Assembly (NCBI RefSeq): GCF_036634175.1
Contig: NZ_JAZIFX010000001.1
Location: forward strand, 4,154,001-4,218,000
Source: Streptomyces sp. P9-A2
GTDB lineage: Bacteria; Actinomycetota; Actinomycetes; Streptomycetales; Streptomycetaceae
Direction of reading: 5' to 3'
Length of the DNA stretch: 64,000 bases
Numbering within the stretch: the first letter of the stretch is position 1; the number at the start of each line of letters is the position of its first letter. This document shows, in pieces, positions 16,422 to 24,665 of the stretch. The translations under genes were made by a program, and so were the position numbers. The notes beneath the pieces were generated by a model, which was not told the origin of the DNA, made no database searches, and was given only the letters and a program-made list of their open reading frames with translations.

Positions 16422-18554
16422 TCAGCCGATCTGTGCGTTCTTGAAGACGGTCACCTGGTCGATGTCGGAGGTCCGCACGGTCACCTCGACGGTCCAGTCA
16501 CCCGCCACGGGGATCTGCACTCCGCTCGCCGACAAGTGCCCGGTGGCGACGCGGTCGGGGGCGACGGGCAGCGGTCCGATGTCCTTCGCGGAGAGAGTGA
16601 GGGCGACCTTGAGCTCGGGAACGTCGAAGGCCTTGCCGTCGGTCCGCTCCACATAGACGTGCATGTCGTTGCCGCCCACGCGCGCGGGGTCCAGATCGAC
16701 GGTGACGACGCCCTTGCCGTCCTTGCCGCCGGTGTCGAAGGGCATGTTCAGGGTCACCGCACCGGTCCCCTGGGCGGACGAGGGCGACGACGGGGCCGAG
16801 GACGACGAGGCGGCCCTCTCGGCCTCCTGCTCCGTACGCCCCGGCTCGGTCTGTGTCAGCACGGTGGTGATCGCGAGCAGGACGACGGCGATACCGGCCT
16901 CGGTGAGCACGGAGCGACGCAGCCCGAAGCGGTTCGGGTCGGCGTCCCGCAGTCGCTTCTGCCGGGCGGCCGACACGGCGGCCCGCTGCCGGGCCAGCTG
17001 CGCGGCCCGCGCGGAGTCCCCGCCGGCCTTCGCCCCGGCCCCCGACTCCTCCGACCGGACCTGGGCGGACCCCGTGTCGGCCGCGGGCTTCTCCCGTTCG
17101 GCGTCGGCGTCGGCGTCGGCGTCGATGTCGATGTCGGCCGAGGCCGTGGAAGCGGCTGCAGCCTTCTTCGTACCGGTCTTCTTCGTATCCGCCTTGGTCT
17201 TTCCGGCCTTGGTCTTCCCGGTACCGGTGGCCCCGGCACCTTCCTGGCCTGTCCCGCCCTCAGCGGCCGACACCGCCGCCACGGTTTCCTTCTGCTCCTC
17301 CCGGAGCGCCACCGCCCTACCGGGTTCCGCCAGTCGGGCCGTCCACCTCCGGGAGGCGTACGCGATCCCGACCATGATCACCACGAGCCCGATCTTGGCG
17401 AGCAGCAACTGCCCGTACCGGGTGTCGGTGAACGCCGACCAGGAACCGAGCTGCCGCCAGCTCTGGTAGATCCCGGTGACGACCAGCGCGACCACGCTGC
17501 CGAACGCGAGCCGCGAGAACCGCTGGACGGCGGCCGTGTCGACCGCGGTGTCGGCGGGTGCGCGGTAGAGCGCGACGAGCAGGGCGGCGAGCCCGCCCAG
17601 CCAGGCGGCGACGGCCAGCAGGTGGACGATGTCGACCGGCATCGCGAGACCCGGCTGGAGCCCCTGGGAGGCGTGTTCGGACATGGCCCAGCTCGCGGCG
17701 AGCCCGGCCGCCACGACCGTCCCCCCGATGGCGAGTCCGAGGGACAGGTCCCGCTTCTCCTCGTCGTCCCGCTGGTCCTGGGCGGCGCCGAAGAGCACCG
17801 CGATGAACAGCGCCGCCGCGGCGAGCAGCAGCAGCCGTGACACGAGCGCCGCGCCGGTCTTGGTCTGCAGCACCTCGCTGAGCAGCGTCAGGTCGAAGAT
17901 GTCGCCGACCTTCCCGGAGCTCGTGTAGGAACCGCGCAGGAGCAGCAGGGCGAGGGTGGCCGCGGTGAGCGTGAGCCATCCGGAGACGACCAGCCGCTGC
18001 ACCGCCCGTACGCCGGAGCCGCGCGGCCAGCAGGCGAGCACGAAGGCGGCCCCGCCGACCATGACCACGAACCCGGCGTACGACAGGTACCGTCCGGTGC
18101 CGTACAGCGAGCCGACCAGTCCGTCGTCGGAGGCCTGGGCGGAGGCTTCGACGGAGGTCTCCGAGGGGGCCCCGACGGAGAAGGTGAAGGCGCCGGCGAC
18201 GGGATGGCTGTCCGCGGACACCACCTGGTAGGTGACGGTGTAGGTGCCGTCGGGCAGCCCGCCGAGCAGCTGCACGGTGTACGTGGTGCCGCTCGCGTTG
18301 GCCGGGTCGCCCTTGTCGACCCGTTCGCCCTTGGGGTCGAGGACGCGCAGGGCGTCGTCGCTCACCGCGACCGGTTCGGAGAAGGTGAGCGAGACCTGGG
18401 TGGGCGCTTTGTCGACCACCGTCCCCTGCCGGGGATCGCTGCCGGTCAGCGCGGCGTGCGCGGAGGCGGGAGCGGCCCCGGCGAGGAGCGCGCCGGTGAC
18501 GGCCAGGAACAGCAGCACCAGGATCCGGACGCGGGGGGCGATGGTCTGGGTCAC
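16422..18554 (-). CDS. CopC-CopD fusion copper protein with cytosolic low-complexity insert
   Basis: The 710-residue protein starts with a signal peptide ending ASAHAAL, whose mature N-terminal His is the classic CopC copper ligand. The CopC beta-barrel spans about residues 33-130 (SDPRQGTVVDKAPTQVSLTF, then SADSHPVAGAFTF). Eight or so membrane helices of a CopD domain follow (about 155-405). Next is an approximately 120-residue Lys/Ala/Asp-rich cytosolic insert with a DIDIDADADADAE repeat, then one more helix. A final beta-rich YtkA-like domain ends the protein. It probably binds and imports periplasmic copper. It lies between dtpA and the PCuAC chaperone, with short gaps, so co-transcription is likely. 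Confidence 0.88.
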   Translation of the reverse strand: MTQTIAPRVRILVLLFLAVTGALLAGAAPASAHAALTGSDPRQGTVVDKAPTQVSLTFSEPVAVSDDALRVLDPKGERVDKGDPANASGTTYTVQLLGGLPDGTYTVTYQVVSADSHPVAGAFTFSVGAPSETSVEASAQASDDGLVGSLYGTGRYLSYAGFVVMVGGAAFVLACWPRGSGVRAVQRLVVSGWLTLTAATLALLLLRGSYTSSGKVGDIFDLTLLSEVLQTKTGAALVSRLLLLAAAALFIAVLFGAAQDQRDDEEKRDLSLGLAIGGTVVAAGLAASWAMSEHASQGLQPGLAMPVDIVHLLAVAAWLGGLAALLVALYRAPADTAVDTAAVQRFSRLAFGSVVALVVTGIYQSWRQLGSWSAFTDTRYGQLLLAKIGLVVIMVGIAYASRRWTARLAEPGRAVALREEQKETVAAVSAAEGGTGQEGAGATGTGKTKAGKTKADTKKTGTKKAAAASTASADIDIDADADADAEREKPAADTGSAQVRSEESGAGAKAGGDSARAAQLARQRAAVSAARQKRLRDADPNRFGLRRSVLTEAGIAVVLLAITTVLTQTEPGRTEQEAERAASSSSAPSSPSSAQGTGAVTLNMPFDTGGKDGKGVVTVDLDPARVGGNDMHVYVERTDGKAFDVPELKVALTLSAKDIGPLPVAPDRVATGHLSASGVQIPVAGDWTVEVTVRTSDIDQVTVFKNAQIG

Positions 18555-18567
18555 AGGGGTTTCTCCC

Positions 18568-19071
18568 TCAGTGTCCGTGCTTCGGGGTGTAGGTGGCAGG
18601 CTTCACCGGAATCTCGACCGTGACGGGGTCGGAGTGGGCGAAGCGCAGTTCGACGGAGACCTTCTGCCCCTGCTTCGGTTGCCGTGTCAGCTGTTCGAAC
18701 ATCAGATGATTGCCGCCGCTCTCGAGCACGAGGCTGCCCCGGGCCGGGATGTCGAGCGCGTCGACCTCCTGCATGGTCCCGTCGACGGTCTCGTGCACGG
18801 TGACGCGGTCGGCGGCGTCACTGCTGACCGAGGTCAGCCGGTCGGCCGCGCCGCCCTTGTTGCTGATGACGAAAAAGCCGGCCGCCATGTCCGAGACCGG
18901 CTGCGGCATGTAGGCGGAGCCGACGGACAGGTCTGTCTTGCCGCCCGAGCTCGAGCCCGAACCGTCCGAGTCCGAACCGCCGCAGCCGGCGAGGGTCAGT
19001 ACCCCGGCGACGGCCACCGCCGCGAAGGCGTGCGGCCTCCCGGGGAACTGCCTCCTCGCGAGCCGTCTCAC
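18568..19071 (-). CDS. PCu(A)C-type copper chaperone lipoprotein (ECuC)
   Basis: The 167-residue lipoprotein has a lipobox (TLAGC) near residue 29 and a PCuAC domain. The Cu(I)-binding motif of His and Met residues appears as VHETVDGTM followed, about 20 residues on, by NHLMFEQL. The C-terminus ends KHGH, adding possible ligands. Proteins of this family pass Cu(I) to Sco or directly to cytochrome oxidase; in Streptomyces the equivalent is called ECuC and works with Sco. The GTG start overlaps the Sco stop as GTGA, supporting co-translation. Confidence 0.9.
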   Translation of the reverse strand: MRRLARRQFPGRPHAFAAVAVAGVLTLAGCGGSDSDGSGSSSGGKTDLSVGSAYMPQPVSDMAAGFFVISNKGGAADRLTSVSSDAADRVTVHETVDGTMQEVDALDIPARGSLVLESGGNHLMFEQLTRQPKQGQKVSVELRFAHSDPVTVEIPVKPATYTPKHGH

Positions 19072-19724
19072 GGCTTCTCACCCTTGATGATCTTGGGGAG
19101 GTCCGCGGTGTAGTCCTCGACGGTGGCGTCCTCGCCGTAGAGGAGGTAGCCGCCGTCGGTCTTCGGGGAGAAGGCGATGACCTGGGTGCCGTGGTCGGAG
19201 ACGACCTGGCCCTTGTCGTCCTTGCGCGGCGCGTTGATCGAGATGCCGAGGGTGCGGGCGCCTGCCTGGACCGTGTCGAAGTCGCCGGTCAGGCCGACGA
19301 CCTGGGAGTCGATGCCCTTGAGCCACTTGCCGAGCGCGGCGGAAGTGTCCCGTTCGGGGTCGGTGGTGACGAACACGATCCGCAGCTCGTCCTGCTGGTC
19401 CTGGGGCAACTGCTTCTTGGCCACCGCGAGGTTGTTCATGGTCAGCGGGCAGACGTCGGGACAGTGCGTGTAGCCGAAGTAGATCAGCGTGGGCCTGCCG
19501 GCGGTCTCCGCGCGGAAGTCGTACTTCTTGCCCTGCGTGTCGGTGAGGACGAGGTCCGGCTTCTCGAACGGCTTGTCGAGGGCCGTGGCGGCCTTCTCCG
19601 CGCCCGCCTCCTCGGAAACGATGGCGATGGGCTCGCCGCTGTCGCCGTCGCCACTGCCGCAGGCGGAAAGGGTCAGGGCGGCGGCGGCGAGCAGGGCCGC
19701 CGCCGCGAGGGTCTTCTTGCGCAT
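19068..19724 (-). CDS. sco: Sco1/SenC family copper metallochaperone lipoprotein
   Basis: The 218-residue protein has a lipoprotein signal (LTLSACGSG) and a thioredoxin-like Sco domain. The copper ligands are the two cysteines of GYTHCPDVCPLTM (near residues 88-92) and the later His of SDHGTQVIAF. Sco proteins deliver copper to the CuA site of cytochrome c oxidase; in Streptomyces this Sco also affects development through DtpA and GlxA. It is the second gene of the copper cluster, preceded by a strong inverted repeat that separates it from ycnI. Confidence 0.92.
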   Translation of the reverse strand: MRKKTLAAAALLAAAALTLSACGSGDGDSGEPIAIVSEEAGAEKAATALDKPFEKPDLVLTDTQGKKYDFRAETAGRPTLIYFGYTHCPDVCPLTMNNLAVAKKQLPQDQQDELRIVFVTTDPERDTSAALGKWLKGIDSQVVGLTGDFDTVQAGARTLGISINAPRKDDKGQVVSDHGTQVIAFSPKTDGGYLLYGEDATVEDYTADLPKIIKGEKP

Positions 19725-19750
19725 GATGGTGTCCAGAATGTAGGTGCTCC

Positions 19751-19796
19751 GGCACGCACCGGGGTCCCACCGGACCGGGGAACCCCGGTGCGTGCC
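19751..19796. terminator. inverted repeat between ycnI and sco
   Basis: Arms GGCACGCACCGGGG and CCCCGGTGCGTGCC pair perfectly around an 18-base loop. It lies in the 89-bp gap between the two minus-strand genes, so it could attenuate transcription into sco or stabilise the ycnI message. There is no clear T-run. Confidence 0.6.
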
Positions 19797-19813
19797 GTTG
19801 AACAGGGGAGGGC

Positions 19814-20572
19814 TCAGGCGTCGGCGCGCCGACGCCCGGCGAGTACGCCGTAGGCGACACCCGCGGCACCGACCACGATGCCGACGATGCCCAGGACCCG
19901 GGCGGTGGTGTCCGTACCGCCCGAGTCACCGGAGGCGGCCGTCGCGGTGGTCTCCGCGGAGGCGTTCTCGGTGTTCTCGTCGGACTTGGCGTCCTCGCTC
20001 TTGCCGTCCGACGCACCATGCGAGTGACCGTCGCCGGAGGCCTCGGCCAGGGCGAGCACGGGGGCCGGGAAGTCGGGCTCCTCCTGGCCCTCCTCCGGCA
20101 CCTCGATCCAGCGGACGACCTCCTTGTTGGAGTATGTCTGCAGCGCCTTGAAGACCAGTTCGTCGGCGTCCTCGGGCAGGGTGCCGACGGACACCGGGAA
20201 CTTCTGGAAGAAGCCGGGCTCGATGCCCTTGCCGTCGGCGGTCCAGGTGACCTTGGTGACGGCCTCGTCGATCTTCTTGCCGTGCATCTCCAGTGGCTTG
20301 TCCAGCTTGGACTTGGTGACCTTGGCGTCCCAGCCGGCGATCGGCTGCGGCATCACGGAGGCCAGCGGGTGATCGGTCGGGAACGTCACCTCGAGCTTGG
20401 TCGTCGACGCGTCGTCGCGCTCGTTGGGGACCTTGAAGTTCACGACCGCGTAACCGCCCTTGGCCGCCTCGCCCTCGGGCTGCACGCTGACGTGCGCGAA
20501 GGCGGGGGCGGACAGGGCGAGGACGGCGATACCGGCGACAGCGCCGACGGCGGCGATACGGGAAGCCTTCAT
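19814..20572 (-). CDS. YcnI/DUF1775 copper-binding membrane-anchored protein
   Basis: The 252-residue protein has a signal peptide ending APAFAHVSV, so the mature chain begins with the His that YcnI proteins use to bind copper. The DUF1775 domain spans about residues 27-165 and contains VTWTADG and the conserved FPVSVGTLP segment. A Ser/Asp/Glu-rich stalk (DGHSHGASDGKSEDAKSDEN) leads to one C-terminal membrane helix and RRR anchor. It opens the copper cluster. YcnI proteins act as extracellular copper chaperones. Confidence 0.88.
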   Translation of the reverse strand: MKASRIAAVGAVAGIAVLALSAPAFAHVSVQPEGEAAKGGYAVVNFKVPNERDDASTTKLEVTFPTDHPLASVMPQPIAGWDAKVTKSKLDKPLEMHGKKIDEAVTKVTWTADGKGIEPGFFQKFPVSVGTLPEDADELVFKALQTYSNKEVVRWIEVPEEGQEEPDFPAPVLALAEASGDGHSHGASDGKSEDAKSDENTENASAETTATAASGDSGGTDTTARVLGIVGIVVGAAGVAYGVLAGRRRADA

Positions 20573-20835
20573 GGCAGAAGCACTCCGCTTCAGTTGGGTT
20601 TCACTGACGGTGAGGGAACCGCGTACGGCGCGTACGCCCTTGCCCGTCGGTGGCGACCGGGCCACGGACGGCTCGTCGTACGAGGTGAGTACGAGCGAAG
20701 CAGACGGGAAGTACGCGGTGAGTGCGCGGGGAAATACGTGGGAAAGCAGACACGCGCGCGCCGGGCCGTGCCGCATGCGGGCACCCTCTCCTTCCGTCCG
20801 GAGGTCCGGCGGTCGCGGAGGGGGGCCCGGTCGCG

Positions 20836-21708
20836 TCAGGCGGCGAGGGCGAGCACGCTGTCGGCCGGGGGCGGACCTCGGCGGATCACCGAGTGCTGGA
20901 GTGCGGCGGTATGGGGCGTGGACGGCACGGCCGGCACGGTGCGCAACCGGCGCGGGGTCATGTGCGGTGCCCCCGGGAGACCCGCGCGCAGGGCGCGCAC
21001 CAGAGCGAGTGCCGCGCGGAGAGACCGTACGAGGGCGCCCTCGGCGACGCCGTGCGCCGACAGTTCGGTGAGCCGCAGCAGAGCCAGGTCGCCGCGGCGC
21101 AGCAGCCAGCCGGTGGCGAGTGCCGTGAGGACGTGCGCGAGCAGCATCGGCAGGGACGGCAGCAGCGGCATCGACGAGGCCGCGGCCGTGGGGTCCGCGG
21201 CCAGGGCCATGACGCCGTCCTGGGCGTGCCCTCCGTGGGTGCCGCCGACCGCACTCTCCGTACCGGTCGGGCCGGGGTGGATCCGGGCGTCGGTGAGGAT
21301 GCGCTGCGCCTGCGCGGGGCTGATGGCCACCGTGCCGGCCCCGCACATCAGCCGGGCCGCCTGCTCGATCAGCGAGGCGTCGGACAGGGACCCGGGCACG
21401 GACGACGACACGTTCGCGGAGGTCGCGGCGCCGTGCTGGCCGATGCCGAACAGGGCGTGCAGCACCGTCTGACCGGCTGCCAGTGGGACGGCGATGCCCG
21501 AAAGGGACCGCGCGCGTCCGGCGAGCGGTACCGAGGCCACGAACGTCCCGAGGAATCCGACGCCCAGGGTCCACAGCGGAACTGCGGCGTGGGAGGCGAG
21601 TGCGTGACCTGCCCCGGCCAGCACGACACAGACCGCGGCGAACACCGCGGCCCGCAGTATCCGGAGCCCGCGTCCGGAGCGCATCGTGTGCGGATGGGGG
21701 GCAGTCAT
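20836..21708 (-). CDS. hypothetical multi-pass membrane protein
   Basis: The product is 290 residues with about five hydrophobic segments, among them ILRAAVFAAVCVVLAGAGHA, LWTLGVGFLGTFVASVPLAG and LLAHVLTALATGWLLRRGD. A His-containing loop (GGTHGGHAQDGVMA) and the N-terminal PHPHTM could bind metal, which would fit its position directly upstream of the copper cluster on the same strand. The 263-bp gap to ycnI argues for a separate transcript. I do not recognise a named family. The ATG chosen follows a poor ribosome-binding site. Confidence 0.7.
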   Translation of the reverse strand: MTAPHPHTMRSGRGLRILRAAVFAAVCVVLAGAGHALASHAAVPLWTLGVGFLGTFVASVPLAGRARSLSGIAVPLAAGQTVLHALFGIGQHGAATSANVSSSVPGSLSDASLIEQAARLMCGAGTVAISPAQAQRILTDARIHPGPTGTESAVGGTHGGHAQDGVMALAADPTAAASSMPLLPSLPMLLAHVLTALATGWLLRRGDLALLRLTELSAHGVAEGALVRSLRAALALVRALRAGLPGAPHMTPRRLRTVPAVPSTPHTAALQHSVIRRGPPPADSVLALAA

Positions 21709-21927
21709 GGCGGGCTCATCATCGCACTGGGCCTCCGGCCGCCGTACGGCAGGTCCGCAAGGAGAGCTACGACCGGAAGATCGCTTATACGCGAGATGCC
21801 CCACATACACCGGTCGGCTCCATGGCGCACCCGCCATATGGGGGTTATCACGTCAGCGGGACGCTTACAAGCGTGTACGCAGGGCAATAGGTAACGGTAT
21901 GTCGAGCCGCGGCCGGGAGGCTGGAGC

Positions 21928-22392
21928 ATGAGCATCTGGTGGTCACTCCATCTGCGCCGTGATGCTGCGAGCGTGCCGCTCGCGCGTCGCCTTCTGCTCG
22001 GCGCGATGGAGACCGCGGGCGTCGACCCCGACATCTCCTACGACCTTTCCGTCGCCCTTACCGAAGCCTGTGCGAACGCCGTCGAGCACGGCGGGGGCAC
22101 CGCCTGGGGCGGGTTCTCGGAGGCGTACCGGGTGACCGCCTATCTCGAGGGCGAGAAGTGCCGTATCGAGGTCGCCGACGTGGGCCCCGGCTTTCCCGCC
22201 GTGGCCGGTGGCCGCGTACACCCGCCGGCCCGCCCCGCGCCGCACGACGCGGAACACGGCCGCGGCCTCTGCCTCATCCAGGAGCTCGCCGATCACGTCC
22301 ACATCGGCAACAAGCCCGATCGGGGCGGCGCCGTGGTGAGCTTCGACAAGATCCTCAAATGGCGGAAGGGAGCGCCGCTGATGGCGGTGTGA
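21928..22392 (+). CDS. HATPase_c anti-sigma-factor-like kinase (RsbW type)
   Basis: The 154-residue protein is a single GHKL ATPase domain. It has the N box (LTEACANAVEHG), G1 (VADVGPGFPA) and G2 (DAEHGRGLCLIQEL). It lacks a phosphoacceptor His and membrane segments, as in RsbW/SpoIIAB anti-sigma kinases, which phosphorylate an antagonist and bind SigB-like sigma factors. Streptomyces encodes dozens of these. A GGAGG sequence precedes the ATG. No antagonist or sigma gene is adjacent, although a GAF/PP2C phosphatase lies 2.3 kb away and two SigB-type sigma genes lie at the right end. Confidence 0.85.
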   Translation: MSIWWSLHLRRDAASVPLARRLLLGAMETAGVDPDISYDLSVALTEACANAVEHGGGTAWGGFSEAYRVTAYLEGEKCRIEVADVGPGFPAVAGGRVHPPARPAPHDAEHGRGLCLIQELADHVHIGNKPDRGGAVVSFDKILKWRKGAPLMAV

Positions 22393-22605
22393 CCTCACCA
22401 CCGGATCGGGAAGCCGTAGGCGCGGGGAAGCGCCCCCGGTCGCACCGGCGCCGATAGTGCTGGCACCGGTCGCACTGAATCCGATCACGGCGCACCCGAT
22501 CACACCGCGGCCGGGCATCCCGCACGGGGTACCCGGCCGCAGTACGCACATCAGCCCTGGGGCGTGTTTCGAGAGTCCCGCCTGCCCCGCGGCGTCCGGC
22601 ACGCA

Positions 22606-22636
22606 CTCCCCCAAGCTCTTCGAGCAGGGGGACCCC
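22606..22636. repeat. short copy of a dispersed Streptomyces hairpin repeat
   Basis: The sequence begins CTCCCCCAAGCTCTTCGAGC and runs on into AGGGGGACCCC, forming a hairpin-capable repeat. A longer relative lies 98 bp downstream. From memory such units are common between Streptomyces genes. The 22393-22847 gap holds these two copies and no gene I can support. Confidence 0.7.
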
Positions 22637-22703
22637 AGCCGCGTTGTCGGGATCGCCCACGTACGCCCGGTACGCGGGCGACCCTCCGCCGTGCGATCGC
22701 ACG

Positions 22704-22745
22704 CTCCCCCAAGCTCTCGGCTCCGCTCGAGCAGGGGGACCCCCA
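22704..22745. repeat. longer copy of the same dispersed hairpin repeat
   Basis: It starts CTCCCCCAAGCTCTCGGC, has an extra TCCGC loop compared with the first copy, and ends GAGCAGGGGGACCCCC. The CCCCC and GGGGG blocks can pair. The two copies are in the same orientation between converging genes and may act as terminators. Confidence 0.75.
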
Positions 22746-22847
22746 TGACGCCGCGGGGCCCGCCCTCCGGGCGGCCGACGCTCCGTTCGAAACATGCCCC
22801 AGTGACGATCCGCTGCTCGAACGGTCCATCCGCCGCTCGAGCGGCGA

Positions 22848-24368
22848 TCAGCCCTTGAGGGCCGCCATCCACGCCTCGACCTCGTCGGACCGCCTGGGCA
22901 GCGCGGCGGAGAGGTTCCGGTTACCGTCCTCGGTCACCAGGATGTCGTCCTCGATACGGACGCCGATGCCCCGGTACTCCTCGGGGACGGTCAGGTCGTC
23001 GGCCTGGAAGTACAGGCCCGGTTCGACCGTGAGCACCATGCCCGGCTCCAGGGTGCCGTCGACGTACGTCTCGGTACGGGCGGCCGCGCAGTCGTGGACG
23101 TCCAGGCCGAGCATGTGGCCGGTGCCGTGCAGTGTCCAGCGGCGCTGCAGACCCAGCTCGAGCACCCGCTCCACCGGGCCCTCGACCAGACCCCACTCGA
23201 CGAGCCGTTCGGCCAGGACCCGCTGGGCGGCGTCGTGGAAATCCCGGTACTTCGCGCCGGGCTTCACCGCCGCGATGCCGGCCTCCTGGGCGTCGTACAC
23301 GGCGTCGTAGATTTTCTTCTGCAGGGTGCTGTACGTACCGTCGATCGGCAGCGTACGGGTGATGTCCGCCGTGTAGTACGTGTGCGTTTCGACACCGGCG
23401 TCGAGCAGCAGCAGGTCGCCGGAGCGGACCGGGCCGTCGTTGCGCACCCAGTGCAGGGTGGTGGCGTGCGGGCCGGCGGCGCAGATGGAGCCGTAGCCGA
23501 CGTCATTGCCCTCGACCCGCGCGCGCAGGAAGAACGTGCCCTCGATGTAGCGCTCGCTGGTGGCCTCGGCCTTGTCGAGGACCTTCACGACGTCCTCGAA
23601 GCCGCGCGCGGTGGAGTCGACGGCCTTCTGCAGCTCGCCGATCTCGAAGGCGTCCTTGACCAGCCGTGCCTCGGAGAGGAAGACGCGCAGCTCCTCGTCG
23701 CGCTCGGCGGTGACCTTGTCGGTCAGCGCCGCCTCGATGCCGGCGTCGTGTCCCCGCACGACACGCACCGGACCGGTGGCCTCACGCAGGGCACCGGCCA
23801 GCTCGCGCACATCGGCGGCGGGGATGCCGTACCGCTTCTCGGCCTCGGTGAGGGAGTGACGGCGGCCGACCCACAGCTCGCCCTGGCCGTCCAGCCAGAA
23901 CTCGCCGTTCTCACGGTTCGAGCGCGGCAGGAGGTAGATCGTCTCCTGGTGACCGTCGGCCGTCGGCTCCAGGACGAGGACGCCGTCCTCGGTCTGGTTG
24001 CCGGTGAGGTAGGTGTACTCGACCGAGGCGCGGAAGGCGTACTCGGTGTCGTTGGACCGCGTTTTCAGGTTGCCCGCGGGGACGATCAGACGCTCGCCCG
24101 GGAAGCGCGCGGACAGCGCGGCGCGGCGGGCGGCGGTCTCCGCTGTCTGGGGGATCGGCTCGAGGTCGCGCAGCTCGGTGTCGGCCCAGCCGCTCTTCAT
24201 GTTCTCGGCCAGCTCGTCGGACACGCCGGGGTAGAGGCCGTTCTTGCGCTGCTTGACGGGCTCTTCCTCACCGGTGTCCGGGCCCGCCGAGGCTTGCGGA
24301 TCTTCCGGGCCCGGCGTACCGGCGGCCTCGTCGAACGCGGTCGGAAGCTCTTCTGCCACAGCGGTCAT
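22848..24368 (-). CDS. pepP: aminopeptidase P family metallopeptidase (Xaa-Pro aminopeptidase)
   Basis: The 506-residue enzyme has the creatinase-like N-terminal domain (about residues 60-230) and a pita-bread catalytic domain. The dinuclear metal ligands are visible: the two Asp of LLLDAGVETHTYYTADITRT, His in LHGTGHMLGLDVHD, Glu in LTVEPGLYF and Glu in RIEDDILVTEDG. It removes N-terminal residues that precede proline. The first 40 residues are acidic and variable, as is usual in Streptomyces homologues. The gene is monocistronic and converges on the HATPase gene across a repeat-rich gap. Confidence 0.93.
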   Translation of the reverse strand: MTAVAEELPTAFDEAAGTPGPEDPQASAGPDTGEEEPVKQRKNGLYPGVSDELAENMKSGWADTELRDLEPIPQTAETAARRAALSARFPGERLIVPAGNLKTRSNDTEYAFRASVEYTYLTGNQTEDGVLVLEPTADGHQETIYLLPRSNRENGEFWLDGQGELWVGRRHSLTEAEKRYGIPAADVRELAGALREATGPVRVVRGHDAGIEAALTDKVTAERDEELRVFLSEARLVKDAFEIGELQKAVDSTARGFEDVVKVLDKAEATSERYIEGTFFLRARVEGNDVGYGSICAAGPHATTLHWVRNDGPVRSGDLLLLDAGVETHTYYTADITRTLPIDGTYSTLQKKIYDAVYDAQEAGIAAVKPGAKYRDFHDAAQRVLAERLVEWGLVEGPVERVLELGLQRRWTLHGTGHMLGLDVHDCAAARTETYVDGTLEPGMVLTVEPGLYFQADDLTVPEEYRGIGVRIEDDILVTEDGNRNLSAALPRRSDEVEAWMAALKG

Positions 24369-24665
24369 CCTCCTCGGTAAGGCTCTGGACCTCCCCCAGG
24401 GTGTCGGTTTCGTCCGGGCCGGGGGACCTCCTCCATCGTACGGTTACCGACGAAACGGTCACCGGGGGGAAGGACCTGTTACCGAGGGCGCGCGGGAGGT
24501 GACGGGAGCGAGCCATCGGTACGGGAGGGGGGCACGGCACAGGCGCAGGAACGGGCCCAGGAACGGGTGCCGAGCCGGCCGCTAGTCGATGCTGCGAACC
24601 GGTCCTGCGAACCGGTATCTCCCTGCCTGTCCGGCGTCTCCTCCGCCCCGCCCCGCCCGGGGCGG

